Shown: piece by piece, positions 54,101 to 61,489 of the stretch
How the letters are laid out: each line of letters opens with the position of its first letter
Numbering within the stretch: the first letter of the stretch is position 1
Program-made: the position numbers and the translations under genes
Notes under the pieces: generated by a model
What the model was told of the DNA's origin: nothing
The model's database searches: none
What the model saw: only the letters and a program-made list of their open reading frames with translations
Assembly: GCF_027706745.1 (NCBI RefSeq)
Contig: NZ_JAQFWP010000004.1
Coordinates: forward strand, 1-64,000
From: Nocardiopsis suaedae
GTDB taxonomy: Bacteria > Actinomycetota > Actinomycetes > Streptosporangiales > Streptosporangiaceae
Direction of reading: 5' to 3'
Length of the DNA: 64,000 nt

Positions 54101-54409
54101 ATCGGTGCTGTCGCCGTAGTCGAACTCGGCGACCACCTGCGCGCTTCCGTTGGAGGAGGTGGAGTTGTAGGAGGAGACGCCGGACACGCCCTTGACCGCC
54201 TGCTCCAGCGGCAGCGTGACCTCGTTCTCCACCACCTCGGGCGAGGCGCCCTGGTACTGGGCGCCGACCATCACCATGGGCAGGTCCATGGAGGGCATCA
54301 GCTCGCGCTTGGCCGAGCCGGCGGCGAGCACGCCGAAGACCACGGCCGACAGCGTCACCAGCAGGATCAGCGCCCGGTTGCCCAGGGACGTCGTGACCAG
54401 TCGGTTCAT
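51152..54409 (-). CDS. RND family exporter (HAE1/AcrB-like)
   Basis: The 1085-residue product is a complete RND pump. The N-terminal span (NRALILLVTLSAVVFGVLA) is followed by two large extracytoplasmic loops, a central block of spans (GLAFAIAIILAFLLSVRST, then ILTLGAITVSIGRVVDDSIVVLENIRR with the proton-relay Asp pair; quoted in part) and a repeat of that block with MIGLLMLIGVVVTNAIVLIDLI. An Ala/Gly-rich insert sits near residue 270. The C-terminal basic tail is cytosolic. The ATG at 54409 is seven bases behind GGAGG. There is no membrane-fusion partner in the window. Confidence 0.92.
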   Translation of the reverse strand: MNRLVTTSLGNRALILLVTLSAVVFGVLAAGSAKRELMPSMDLPMVMVGAQYQGASPEVVENEVTLPLEQAVKGVSGVSSYNSTSSNGSAQVVAEFDYGDSTDDVVRDVQRAVDQVEGQLPDDVEPSVQSFGLDDMPVVMLAVGAGDDDAQALAEPLQETVVPDIESIDGVRGAMVTGVKESSVAVTPDEDELEDAGLSEADVTAALQSSGVLSPGGDITEDDRTLTVTTGSRLESLEDIEDVQVVPGAGGGGAAAGQAGAAGAAGAGGAAGAQQAAPEPVRLGEVADVEMETEDNGSITRTDGKPSLGLMVLKTPEGNTVEISEAVQDRMDGIEQALGGDAEVSVVFDQAPYIDESIVAMFEEGVLGLAFAIAIILAFLLSVRSTLVAAVSIPVSLLVSMIGMEIFGYSLNILTLGAITVSIGRVVDDSIVVLENIRRHLGYGKEKMEAVATGTREVATAITSSTLTTIAVFLPIGFVGGMVGELFRPFAVTVSIALAASLLVALTIIPVLAYWFMRPRPVPPEEAERIMAEERAKELRSPLQRAYLPVIRWTTRHRVLSLTACVALLIGTFALAFSPALKTNFLGDEGQNTYQATQELPPGTSVAEADAEAQKVEKELEGLAWVDSYQASVGGGGDPMAAMAGGGGAGSTSFTITTDPEGDQAAYKEKLRQAFADADTEHEVVLADSGGMGSALEVEVTADDPETLTEAADEVEEAVRGIDGAADVENSISAALPMLEVSVDREEAAEEGLSEAQVGQAVSQAFRGETVGSATIDERRHDVVVHVRAAPESVADLEELELAAPAGGTVELKDVADVEEVVQAPELNRADGVTSATVSASPTADDLGRVSTELAQALDGLDLPEGASAEIGGVSSDQTEAFAQLGIAMLAAVVIVYLIMVATFKSLMQPFILLVSIPFAATGSLGLLMLTGQPLGLPAMIGLLMLIGVVVTNAIVLIDLINQYRAQGMELREAVVEGSRHRLRPILMTALATMGALTPMALGITGGGAFISQPLALVVIGGLFTSTLLTLVLVPVLYTMAEGRKERRARRRAAKREAALDQVRAERERERAGAAAAAGEGPEAD

Positions 54410-54492
54410 CGCGCGCCTCCGCTCAGGGGCGCGCCCGAGGACGGGCGGCCGGTCGCGGGGTCGCCAAGGGCGTTCTCGGCAAATGAGGACAT
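54406..54492 (-). CDS. possible leader ORF upstream of the RND gene
   Basis: A 28-codon frame (MSSFAENALGDPATGRPSSG ... GGAR) starts with ATG 54492 behind GAGGAG. Its TGA overlaps the RND start codon (ATGA). It may be a leader that couples translation to the exporter. No family can be assigned. The rest of the gap (54493-54828) holds the ArsR terminator and GC-rich spacer. Confidence 0.35.
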   Translation of the reverse strand: MSSFAENALGDPATGRPSSGAPLSGGAR

Positions 54493-54736
54493 GAGAGTCG
54501 GTGCTCCTCGACGGAAGTTCTGATCGTGCGGTCGCCGCCGCGCCGGACCGCGCGCCTGTGCGCGGTGCCGCGCCGGGCGGTTGGGTCTCACCCGCGGGCG
54601 GGAACGGGGCCGCAGGGTGTGCCGGGCACGCGAAACACACGATACTTCGCGTCTCGGGGCAGGATGGGCCGGGGCGGGCCGGATTCAGGGGTCTCTCAGG
54701 GGCGTGTCAGCCCCGTGTCAGGGACGGCGTTACCGG

Positions 54737-54760
54737 CCCGTGTCCAGGGCCGGACACGGG
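54737..54760 (-). terminator. hairpin after the ArsR gene
   Basis: Arms CCCGTGTCC and GGACACGGG with a 6-base loop lie downstream of the leftward ArsR stop, extended by flanking ACC/GGT pairs. Confidence 0.6.
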
Positions 54761-54828
54761 CGGTCCGGATGCGGCCTCCGGGGAACTCCGCTCGGACGGG
54801 CCGGGGACGCGGGCGGAGGGGCGGAGGG

Positions 54829-55176
54829 TCAGCCCGCGGGCACGGGGGTGCTCTCCCCCGGCGGGGTGTGCTCTTCGGCCACGCCCCAGACCACGTCCAG
54901 CAGGTCCTCCAGGGCGTGCACGAGGGAGGCGTCGACCAGCTCGTAGAAGACCTGGCGGCCCTGCTGGCGGCCCTGCACCAGGCCGCATTCCCGCAGGCAG
55001 GCGAGGTGGTTCGAGACGTTCTGCCGGGTAAGACCCAGCGTGTCGGCGAGCCCGGCGGGGTGGCTGGGCCCCTCCAGCAGGGCGAGCAGCAGGCGGCAGC
55101 GCGTCGGGTCGGCCAGGGCGCGGCCGAGGCGGTGGATCGCGGAGAGGCGCTGCTCGGAGGTCAACATGAAAACCAT
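54829..55176 (-). CDS. ArsR/SmtB family metal-responsive repressor
   Basis: The 115-residue product is a winged-helix ArsR protein: LSAIHRLGRALADPTRCRLLLALL, then recognition helix LTRQNVSNHLACLRECGLV and wing GRQQGRQVFYELV. Cys residues in PTRCR and RECGL match the CmtR-type layout that senses cadmium or lead; additional His residues near the C-terminus (VHALEDLL) could contribute. It is divergent from the CDF exporter and should repress it and itself. ATG 55176 or 55167 is the start; neither has a ribosome site, so a leaderless message is possible. Confidence 0.87.
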   Translation of the reverse strand: MVFMLTSEQRLSAIHRLGRALADPTRCRLLLALLEGPSHPAGLADTLGLTRQNVSNHLACLRECGLVQGRQQGRQVFYELVDASLVHALEDLLDVVWGVAEEHTPPGESTPVPAG

Positions 55177-55179
55177 TTT

Positions 55180-55219
55180 ACAGTATTTGCTGTATAGACA
55201 GCCGACACTGTATAAACAG
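55180..55219. promoter_or_regulatory. ArsR operator array between repressor and exporter
   Basis: ACAG and CTGT half-sites alternate through 40 bases. The direct repeats CTGTATAGACAG (55190-55201) and CTGTATAAACAG (55208-55219) are 18 bases apart, preceded by the inverted repeat ACAG-6-CTGT at 55180-55193. A TTGCTG (55187-55192) and TATAAA (55211-55216) with 18 bases between them give a rightward promoter inside the array. Confidence 0.7.
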
Positions 55220-55272
55220 TGACGGCTGAACTGTACGGCGGCGCACCGCCGCCCGCACCGTCAGGAGGCGCC

Positions 55273-56190
55273 ATGGGAGTCGGCCACGGACACGGCCACG
55301 GGCACGCCACCGCCGGGGGCGCCCACCGCGGCCGCCTCGCCCTGGTCCTGGGGCTGATGCTCACCGTCGCGGTCGTCCAGGTGGTCGGCTCCGCGCTGTC
55401 GGGCAGCCTGGCGCTGCTCGCCGACGCCGGGCACACCGTCACCGACTCGGCCGGGGTGATGCTGGCGCTGTTCGCGGTGTGGATCGCCGCACGGCCGCCG
55501 GACGCCCGCCGCACCTTCGGGCTGCAGCGGGCCGAGGTGCTGGCCGCCGCGATCAACGCGGTACTGCTCTTCGTGCTGTGCGCCTTCATCGTCTACGAGG
55601 CCATCGAGCGCGTCTCCGAGCCGCGCGACGTCGCCGGGCCCGGGGTGGTCGCCGTGGCCGCGTTCGGGCTGGTGATGAACATCGTCGCGCTGCTGGTGCT
55701 GCGCTCGGGGCAGCAGGAGAGCCTGAACGTGCGCGGCGCCTACCTGGAGGTCATGGGCGACGCCATGGCCTCGGTCGGCGTCATCGTCGGCGGCGTGGTC
55801 ATCTGGGTCACCGGCTGGTCGGCGGTGGACACCGCCGTCTCCCTCATCATCGCCGCCGTCATCGTGCCGCGCGCCTGGTCGCTGCTGCGCGAGTCGGTGC
55901 ACGTGCTGCTGGAGGCGGTGCCCCGCGGCGTGGACCTGGAGGAGGTCCGCACGCACATGCTGCGCCAGCCCGGCGTGATCGACGTGCACGACCTGCACGC
56001 CTGGACCATCACCTCGGGCGTGCCGGTGCTCTCGGCCCACGTCGTGGTCGCCGACGACCACCTGGCCGACGCCGGGCGCATGCTGGACGAGCTGCACGCC
56101 TGCCTGGACGGCCACTTCGACGTGGAGCACTCCACGCTCCAGCTCGAACCCGCCGGGCACGCCGAGCACGAGGGCGCCCGGCACCGCTAG
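55273..56190 (+). CDS. CDF family metal cation exporter
   Basis: The 305-residue product is a cation diffusion facilitator. It starts with a His-rich N-terminus (GVGHGHGHGHAT), has six spans, and has the first metal-site helix LLADAGHTVTDSAGV. The fifth-span site reads YLEVMGDAMASVGV, with Glu where many zinc CDFs have His. The C-terminal domain contains VHDLHAWTITSG. It should export zinc, cadmium or a related metal by proton exchange. The ATG at 55273 is five bases behind GGAGG; the upstream GTG at 55219 lies inside the operator. Confidence 0.9.
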   Translation: MGVGHGHGHGHATAGGAHRGRLALVLGLMLTVAVVQVVGSALSGSLALLADAGHTVTDSAGVMLALFAVWIAARPPDARRTFGLQRAEVLAAAINAVLLFVLCAFIVYEAIERVSEPRDVAGPGVVAVAAFGLVMNIVALLVLRSGQQESLNVRGAYLEVMGDAMASVGVIVGGVVIWVTGWSAVDTAVSLIIAAVIVPRAWSLLRESVHVLLEAVPRGVDLEEVRTHMLRQPGVIDVHDLHAWTITSGVPVLSAHVVVADDHLADAGRMLDELHACLDGHFDVEHSTLQLEPAGHAEHEGARHR

Positions 56191-56660
56191 GGCGCGGTCC
56201 GCCGTCGCCGCTCCAGGGCCCGGCAGCGGCCCCGGAGAAGGAGGCCGAGGCGGCGGTTCCACCACCCGATCGCCCCTGAGACGACCGGTCCACCGCCCTG
56301 GGCAGCCGATCCGGTGTGCAGGCGCCCGGCATGTGCCGCCCGTTCGGTCCCCCGTCGGCCTCGCGGAGAACGGCCCCCCGTGATCGACGGCACCGGGCGC
56401 GACACTCCCGGGCCCGCCTCCCCCCGACCTGGTGGTCCGATCCGGGCCGCCCCGTGAGTATCCTCGACGGGGTCGGGTCGACGGCGCCCCGTCCACGACA
56501 GGCCCGAGCGGCCCGGCGCATCCGCGCGGCGCGCCGCGCGGAGTCCCGGGGGCGCGGCCGCTCGCCCGCGGCCGCGAGACCCCCCGCACGGCCGGTTCCG
56601 GGACGACGTCGGCACACGCCGCAGCAGGAAAGCCGAGCCGGTTCGGGGGGAGCGCGAGAC
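56191..56660. other. intergenic region between CDF and NhaA genes
   Basis: This 470-base GC-rich region contains Arg/Pro-rich open frames on both strands that look like composition shadows. I see no promoter, repeat or gene that I can support. Confidence 0.5.
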
Positions 56661-57929
56661 ATGGCCTCACAACGCCGCGGCCTCAAAGGGGTCGCCGACC
56701 TTCTACGCGAGGACGTGGTCGCGGGGTTCCTGCTGATCTTCGGCGCGGCGGCGGCGCTGATCTGGGCCAACTCCCCCGCCGGGGGCTCCTACGAGGCCAT
56801 CCGCACCTTCGCCTTCGGCCCCTCCGGGCTGCACCTGGACCTGTCGGTGGAGGCCTGGGCCTCCGACGCCCTGCTGGCGGTCTTCTTCTTCATCGTCGGG
56901 AACGAGCTCAAGCAGGAGTTCGTCCACGGTGAACTGCGCAACCCGCGCCGCGCGATGCTGCCCATCGTGGCCGCGGTGTGCGGCATGGCCGTGCCCGCGC
57001 TCATCTACACCGGCGTCAACCTGGGCCGCCCCGAGGCCCTGGGCGGCTGGGGCATCCCGATGGCCACCGACATCGCCTTCGCGGTGGCGGTGCTCGCCGT
57101 GATCGGGCGCTACCTGCCCCCGGCGCTGCGCACCTTCCTGCTCACCCTGGCGATCGTCGACGACCTCGGCGCGATCATCGTCATCGCGGTCTTCTACACC
57201 GACCACGTCTCCTTCCTCCCGCTCATGGGCGCCATCGCGCTGCTGGCCCTCTTCGGCTACCTGCAGCGCGGAAAGGGCCTCGCGGCCCGCCTCGACGCCT
57301 CGCGGCTGCCCAACTGGGCCGTGTACGTGCCGCTGGCCGCGGCCATCTGGGTGCTGGTGCACGCCAGCGGCGTGCACGCCACCATCGCCGGGGTGGCGAT
57401 GGGCATGCTGATGCGCACGGTGGCGCGCTCCGGGGAGTTCGAGGCGCCCTCGCACCGCGCCGAGCACCTGCTGCGGCCCTGGGCCCACGGGCTGGTGCTG
57501 CCGGTCTTCGCGCTGATGTCGGCCGGGGTGGTCTTCACCGGGTTCGGCACCATCTTCACCGACACCGCGGCGGTGGGCGTCATCCTGGGCCTGGTCGCCG
57601 GGAAGCTGATCGGCATCCTCGGCGGCTCCTGGGTGACCACCAAGCTCACCTCGGCCGAGCTGAACCCGTCCCTGAGCTGGATCGACATCGCCGGGATGGC
57701 GATGCTCGCCGGGATCGGCTTCACCGTCTCCCTGCTCATCACCGAGCTGTCCTTCCCCGGCGACGCGCACATGATGGAGGACGCGAAGTCCGGCGTGCTG
57801 ATCGCCTCCCTCATCGCCACCGTGCTCGCCACCTGCGTGCTGGCCGTCCGCAGCGCCCACTACCGGCGCCTGGGGGCGCGGACCGCCGATCCCGGCGGCG
57901 GGGGCGAGACGGCCCGCTCCGCGGAGTGA
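56661..57929 (+). CDS. nhaA: Na+/H+ antiporter NhaA
   Basis: The 422-residue product is a sodium/proton antiporter of the NhaA family, with about twelve spans. Diagnostic motifs are AWASDALLAVFFFIVGNELKQEF (quoted in part: DALLAVFFFIVGNELK), the pump region PMATDIAFAVAVLAVIG, and the ion-binding Asp pair in LAIVDDLGAIIVIAVFY. The short Arg/Gln-rich tail is cytosolic. The ATG at 56661 lies behind GGGGGGAG; the frame extends upstream to 56316 with shadow-like sequence. Neighbouring potassium and metal genes suggest a cation-homeostasis cluster. Confidence 0.93.
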   Translation: MASQRRGLKGVADLLREDVVAGFLLIFGAAAALIWANSPAGGSYEAIRTFAFGPSGLHLDLSVEAWASDALLAVFFFIVGNELKQEFVHGELRNPRRAMLPIVAAVCGMAVPALIYTGVNLGRPEALGGWGIPMATDIAFAVAVLAVIGRYLPPALRTFLLTLAIVDDLGAIIVIAVFYTDHVSFLPLMGAIALLALFGYLQRGKGLAARLDASRLPNWAVYVPLAAAIWVLVHASGVHATIAGVAMGMLMRTVARSGEFEAPSHRAEHLLRPWAHGLVLPVFALMSAGVVFTGFGTIFTDTAAVGVILGLVAGKLIGILGGSWVTTKLTSAELNPSLSWIDIAGMAMLAGIGFTVSLLITELSFPGDAHMMEDAKSGVLIASLIATVLATCVLAVRSAHYRRLGARTADPGGGGETARSAE

Positions 57930-57930
57930 T

Positions 57931-57950
57931 TCGGAGGAGCGCTCCTCCGA
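57931..57950. terminator. 20-bp palindrome after nhaA
   Basis: TCGGAGGAGC and GCTCCTCCGA form a perfect palindrome directly after the nhaA stop. The absence of a loop makes it a weak terminator or a binding site. Confidence 0.4.
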
Positions 57951-58070
57951 CACGCCCCCGCCACGGACCCGATTCCTCCCGGAACGCGGTTTCATAGGAC
58001 ACTGACGGCCGGAACGTAACCGGGCTCCGAGGCGGGCCGGGAAGCAGGCCACCAGGACACGGAGCGAGCG

Positions 58071-59471
58071 ATGCGACGGAGAACGGCCGCCTCGGGGTTC
58101 GACGACGAGTCGCAGCCCCGGAGCAGGCGCGACGACCCCTTGCGCAGCCTGTGGAAGCGGCCCGCGAGCATCTTCGTGCTCTGCTTCGTGGCGGTGGACC
58201 TGGTCGGCGCGGGCCTGCTCATGCTCCCCGCCGCCCACGCCCGGGGCGAGGACCTCACGTTCGTCGACGCGCTGTTCACCTCCACCACCGCCCTGGCCGT
58301 GTGCGGCCTGAGCGTCATCGACCTGGGCGCCGAGCTCTCCCTCTTCGGCCAGGTCGTCGTCGCCGTCCTCATCCAGGTCGGCGGGATCGGCATCATGACC
58401 CTGGCCTCGGTGCTGGGCGTGGTGGTGATCCACCGCTTCGGCCTGCGCATGCAGCTCAGCGTGCAGGCCGAGACGCGGGCCCTGCAGGTGGGGGACCTGC
58501 GCGGGGTCGTGAGCCGGGTGGTGGTGGTCAGCCTGGTGTGCGAGGCCGCCGTGGCCGCCGTCCTGGTGCCCCGCTTCTGGCTGGAGCACGGCATGGAGCC
58601 GCACTCGGCGCTGTACCGGGGCGTGTTCCACGCGGTGTCGGCCTTCAACAACGCCGGCCTGTCCCTGTACTCCGACAGCCTCACCCGCTTCGCCGCCGAC
58701 CCGCTGGTGGTGCTGCCCGCCGCGCTGGCCACCATCCTGGGCGGGCTGGGCTTCCCGGTCCTGCTGGAACTCCGCCGCCACCTGGGGCGGCCGCGGCGGT
58801 GGACCCTGCACACCAAGCTGACCGTGGTCACCACGGCGCTGCTGTTCGTCGGCGGCGCGATCGCCGTCACCGCCCTGGAGTGGAACAACCCGGCGACCCT
58901 CGGGCCGATGAGCTGGTGGCAGCGGGTGCTCGACGGCACCTTCCACGGGATCATGCCGCGCAGCGGCGGGTTCAACGTGGTCGACGTGGGCGCGATGAAC
59001 CAGTCCACCCTGATGGTGGTCATGATGCTGATGTTCGTCGGCGGGGGCAGCGCCGGGACCGCCGGCGGGATCAAGGTGGCCACGCTGGCGGTGATCTTCC
59101 TCGTGGTGTGGGCGGAGATCCGCGGCAACCCGAGCGTGCACGTGTTCGGCCGCAAGCTCTCGCCCGGGGTCGTCCGGCAGTCGCTCAGCCTGCTCTTCCT
59201 GTCCATGACGGTGGTGGTGGTCTCCACGGTCGCCGTCGTGGCCGCCACCTCCTTCGCGCTCGTGCCGGTGCTGTTCGAGGTCATCTCGGCCTCCGGCGTG
59301 GTCGGCCTGTCCATGGGCATCACCGCCGAACTGCCCCCGGGCGCGCATATCCTGCTGGTCGTCCTGATGGTGGCCGGGAGGATCGGGCCGGTCACCTTCG
59401 CGGCGGCCCTGGCCCTGCGCGAGCGGACCAAACGCTACGACCTGCCCGAGTCGCGCCCCATCATCGGTTAG
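58071..59471 (+). CDS. KtrB/TrkH-type potassium channel subunit
   Basis: The 466-residue product has four repeated membrane-pore-membrane units with selectivity-filter strands in TTALAVCGLSV, FNNAGLSLY, MPRSGGFNVVD and GSAGTAGGIKV. Length and single-domain form fit KtrB better than TrkH. It should form the potassium-conducting channel of a Ktr-type uptake system. Rightward of it, after a 20-base gap, comes the regulatory RCK subunit. Confidence 0.9.
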   Translation: MRRRTAASGFDDESQPRSRRDDPLRSLWKRPASIFVLCFVAVDLVGAGLLMLPAAHARGEDLTFVDALFTSTTALAVCGLSVIDLGAELSLFGQVVVAVLIQVGGIGIMTLASVLGVVVIHRFGLRMQLSVQAETRALQVGDLRGVVSRVVVVSLVCEAAVAAVLVPRFWLEHGMEPHSALYRGVFHAVSAFNNAGLSLYSDSLTRFAADPLVVLPAALATILGGLGFPVLLELRRHLGRPRRWTLHTKLTVVTTALLFVGGAIAVTALEWNNPATLGPMSWWQRVLDGTFHGIMPRSGGFNVVDVGAMNQSTLMVVMMLMFVGGGSAGTAGGIKVATLAVIFLVVWAEIRGNPSVHVFGRKLSPGVVRQSLSLLFLSMTVVVVSTVAVVAATSFALVPVLFEVISASGVVGLSMGITAELPPGAHILLVVLMVAGRIGPVTFAAALALRERTKRYDLPESRPIIG

Positions 59472-59491
59472 TCGAACAAGGAGAAACGCCA

Positions 59492-60160
59492 GTGCCGCGC
59501 AGCAAGACCAACGACAAGCGCGTCCTCGTGATCGGGCTGGGCCGGTTCGGCAGCTCCCTGGCCCTGGAGCTGGTGGCGCACAACTGGGAGGTCCTCGGCA
59601 TGGACTCCAGCCCCCGGCTGGTCCAGGCCTACGCCGAGTCGCTGACCCACACCGTGGTCGCCGACGCCACCGACGAGGAGGCCCTGCGCCAGATCGGCGC
59701 CCAGGAGTTCACCCGTGCGGTGGTGGCCATCGGCACCCACCTGGAGGAGAGCATCCTGGCCGCCTCGCTGCTGGTGGACATGGGGGTGCCGCACATCTGG
59801 GCCAAGGCGGTCAGCCGCCGCCACGGGCGCATCCTGCAGCAGGTGGGCGTGCACCACGTGGTGCTGCCCGAGCACGACATGGGCGAGCGGGTGGCGCACC
59901 TGGTCTCCGGGCGGATGCTCGACTACGTCGAGATCGAGGAGGGGTTCGCCCTGGGCAAGACGCGGGCCCCGCGCGAGGTCATCGGCCGCCGCCTGGGCGA
60001 CACCGGCATCCGCGCCAAGTACGGCATCACCGTGGTCAGCATCAAGCACCACGGGGAGCAGTTCACCTACGCCACCGAGAACACCGTGCCGCAGAAGGGC
60101 GATGTGATCGTGGTCGCAGGCAAGACCGACGACGTGGAGCGGTTCGCCGAGATCAACTGA
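59492..60160 (+). CDS. KtrA/TrkA-type RCK regulatory subunit
   Basis: The 222-residue product has an RCK-N Rossmann domain (VLVIGLGRFGSSLALELVAH, Asp near residue 36) and an RCK-C domain (residues 140-220, EGFALGKTRAPREVIGRRLG quoted in part). It binds nucleotides and gates the potassium channel encoded at 58071-59471. The GTG at 59492 lies behind AAGGAG. A short gap and same strand show they form one operon. Confidence 0.92.
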   Translation: MPRSKTNDKRVLVIGLGRFGSSLALELVAHNWEVLGMDSSPRLVQAYAESLTHTVVADATDEEALRQIGAQEFTRAVVAIGTHLEESILAASLLVDMGVPHIWAKAVSRRHGRILQQVGVHHVVLPEHDMGERVAHLVSGRMLDYVEIEEGFALGKTRAPREVIGRRLGDTGIRAKYGITVVSIKHHGEQFTYATENTVPQKGDVIVVAGKTDDVERFAEIN

Positions 60161-60211
60161 GCCGCAGGGGATGCGCACCCGCCGTCCCGGGGACCAGGCG
60201 AATCGGAAAAT

Positions 60212-60226
60212 TGACAACCATTTTCA
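60212..60226. promoter_or_regulatory. Zur-like box upstream of the zinc-binding lipoprotein gene
   Basis: TGACAACCATTTTCA matches the actinobacterial Zur-type consensus TGAAAATCATTTTCA at 13 of 15 positions (my comparison with the remembered consensus). It lies 19 bases before the ATG at 60246 in an AT-rich patch. Confidence 0.7.
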
Positions 60227-60245
60227 TTTTCCCGATCATCGTCCC

Positions 60246-61292
60246 ATGAGAACCAGGATGACGGTCAAGGTGATGGCGGCCGGAGCGGCCGCCGCGGTCG
60301 CGCTCACCGGGTGCGGGGGCGCCGACGGGGGCTCCGGCGGGGGCGGGGGCGAAGGCGGCGCCGAGGTCACCGTCGTCACCGGGGTCTACCCGCTGCAGTG
60401 GCTGGCCGAGCAGGTCGGCGGGGACCGCACCGCGGTCACCAACCTCACCGAGCCCGGCATGGAGCCGCACGACCTGGAGCTGACCGGGCGGCAGACCGGC
60501 GAGGTCGCCGACGCCGACGTGGTCTTCTACGTGAACGGGCTGCAGCCGGCCGTGGACGACGCCGTGGCCGAGGTCGCCTCCGAGGGCACCGCGCTGGACG
60601 TGGCCGACCTGGTCGAGCTGCGCCCGAACGACCCCGGCGAGGAGGAGCACGCCGAGGAGGGCCACGAAGGCGGGCACGACCACGGCGATGAGCACGCCCA
60701 CGAGGGCGGGGAGCACGGAGAGGAGGGCCACGAGGAGGAGCACGCCGAGGGCGACGGCCACGACCACGGCGAGCTGGACCCGCACATGTGGCTGGACACC
60801 GACCGGATGGCCGAGACCGCCGACGGGCTCGCCGACCGGCTGGCCGAGGCCGACCCGGACGGCGCGGACGCCTACCGGGCCAACGCCGAGAAGGTCCGCG
60901 GCGAGCTGGAGGAGATCGGCTCCGCCTACGACGAGGGGCTGGCCGAGTGCGACAGCCGGGAGCTGGTGGTCAACCACGCCGCCTTCGGCTACCTGGCCGA
61001 CGCCCACGACCTGGAGCAGATCGGCATCTCGGGCCTGGACCCCGAGACCGAGCCCTCCCCCGCCCGCATCGCCGAGGTGGCCGACCTGGTCGAGGAGCAC
61101 GACGTGAGCACCGTGTTCACCGAGACGCTGGTGAGCCCGGCGGTCGCGGAGACCATCGCGGACGAGGCGGGGGCCGAGACCGCGGTGCTCGACCCGATCG
61201 AGGGCATCACCGACGACTCCCCCGGCGACGACTACCCCTCGGTCATGCGCGCCAACCTGGAGACTCTGCGCAGCGGCCTCAGCTGCTCCTGA
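60246..61292 (+). CDS. zinc ABC transporter binding lipoprotein (ZnuA-type)
   Basis: The 348-residue product is a cluster A-I metal-binding lipoprotein with the signal VKVMAAGAAAAVALTGC. A large His/Glu/Asp-rich loop (about residues 135-178, GHEGGHDHGDEHAHEGG part) is followed by the zinc ligands in GMEPHDLELTG, DPHMWLDTDRM, VNHAAFGYLADAHDL and a Glu/Asp set in DPIEGITDD. It should capture zinc outside the cell. The ATG at 60246 sits just behind the Zur-like box. No ATPase or permease gene follows, so it is orphaned in the window. Confidence 0.9.
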   Translation: MRTRMTVKVMAAGAAAAVALTGCGGADGGSGGGGGEGGAEVTVVTGVYPLQWLAEQVGGDRTAVTNLTEPGMEPHDLELTGRQTGEVADADVVFYVNGLQPAVDDAVAEVASEGTALDVADLVELRPNDPGEEEHAEEGHEGGHDHGDEHAHEGGEHGEEGHEEEHAEGDGHDHGELDPHMWLDTDRMAETADGLADRLAEADPDGADAYRANAEKVRGELEEIGSAYDEGLAECDSRELVVNHAAFGYLADAHDLEQIGISGLDPETEPSPARIAEVADLVEEHDVSTVFTETLVSPAVAETIADEAGAETAVLDPIEGITDDSPGDDYPSVMRANLETLRSGLSCS

Positions 61293-61353
61293 CCCCCTCC
61301 GACCGGCCCCCGCGGCGCCGCGCGCCGCACAGCCGGGACCCCGCCGCACAGCC

Positions 61354-61386
61354 GGGACCCCGCCGTACGGCGGGGTCCCTTTTTGT
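61354..61386 (+). terminator. intrinsic terminator after the zinc-binding gene
   Basis: Arms GGGACCCCGCCG and CGGCGGGGTCCC with a TA loop are followed by TTTTTG. It is a textbook rho-independent terminator, rare for the rest of this window. Confidence 0.9.
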
Positions 61387-61390
61387 TTTG

Positions 61391-61415
61391 TGCAATCCCG
61401 AAAGGAGGGATTGCA
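61391..61415. repeat. 9-bp-arm inverted repeat adjoining the first GCACGTGC site
   Basis: TGCAATCCC and GGGATTGCA pair around a 7-base loop directly after the terminator. Its right arm overlaps the first GCACGTGC site at 61413. Confidence 0.6.
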
Positions 61416-61420
61416 CGTGC
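61413..61420. promoter_or_regulatory. GCACGTGC site 1
   Basis: First of three GCACGTGC sites upstream of the DUF397 gene (others at 61465-61472 and 61501-61508). Confidence 0.55.
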
Positions 61421-61464
61421 TTACAAGCCGCCTACATCCGGAGAAAGCACCCCACAGAGCGGAT

Positions 61465-61472
61465 GCACGTGC
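61465..61472. promoter_or_regulatory. GCACGTGC site 2
   Basis: Second GCACGTGC site, in TGCACGTGC, just upstream of a possible -10 box (TATCCT). Confidence 0.55.
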
Positions 61473-61489
61473 GCTATCCTGATCAAAGT

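Noticed and set aside
55219-55272. GTG at 55219 as start of the CDF gene
   Set aside because: It lies within the operator repeats and has no ribosome site; ATG 55273 has GGAGG five bases upstream and begins the His-rich N-terminus.
56316-56660. N-terminal extension of nhaA upstream of 56661
   Set aside because: The extension is Arg/Pro/Ala-rich with no similarity to NhaA N-termini, and the ATG at 56661 has a ribosome site.
56703-59348. 881-codon frame antisense to nhaA and the potassium channel gene
   Set aside because: His/Gln/Asp-rich translation produced by complementing GC-rich membrane-protein codons.
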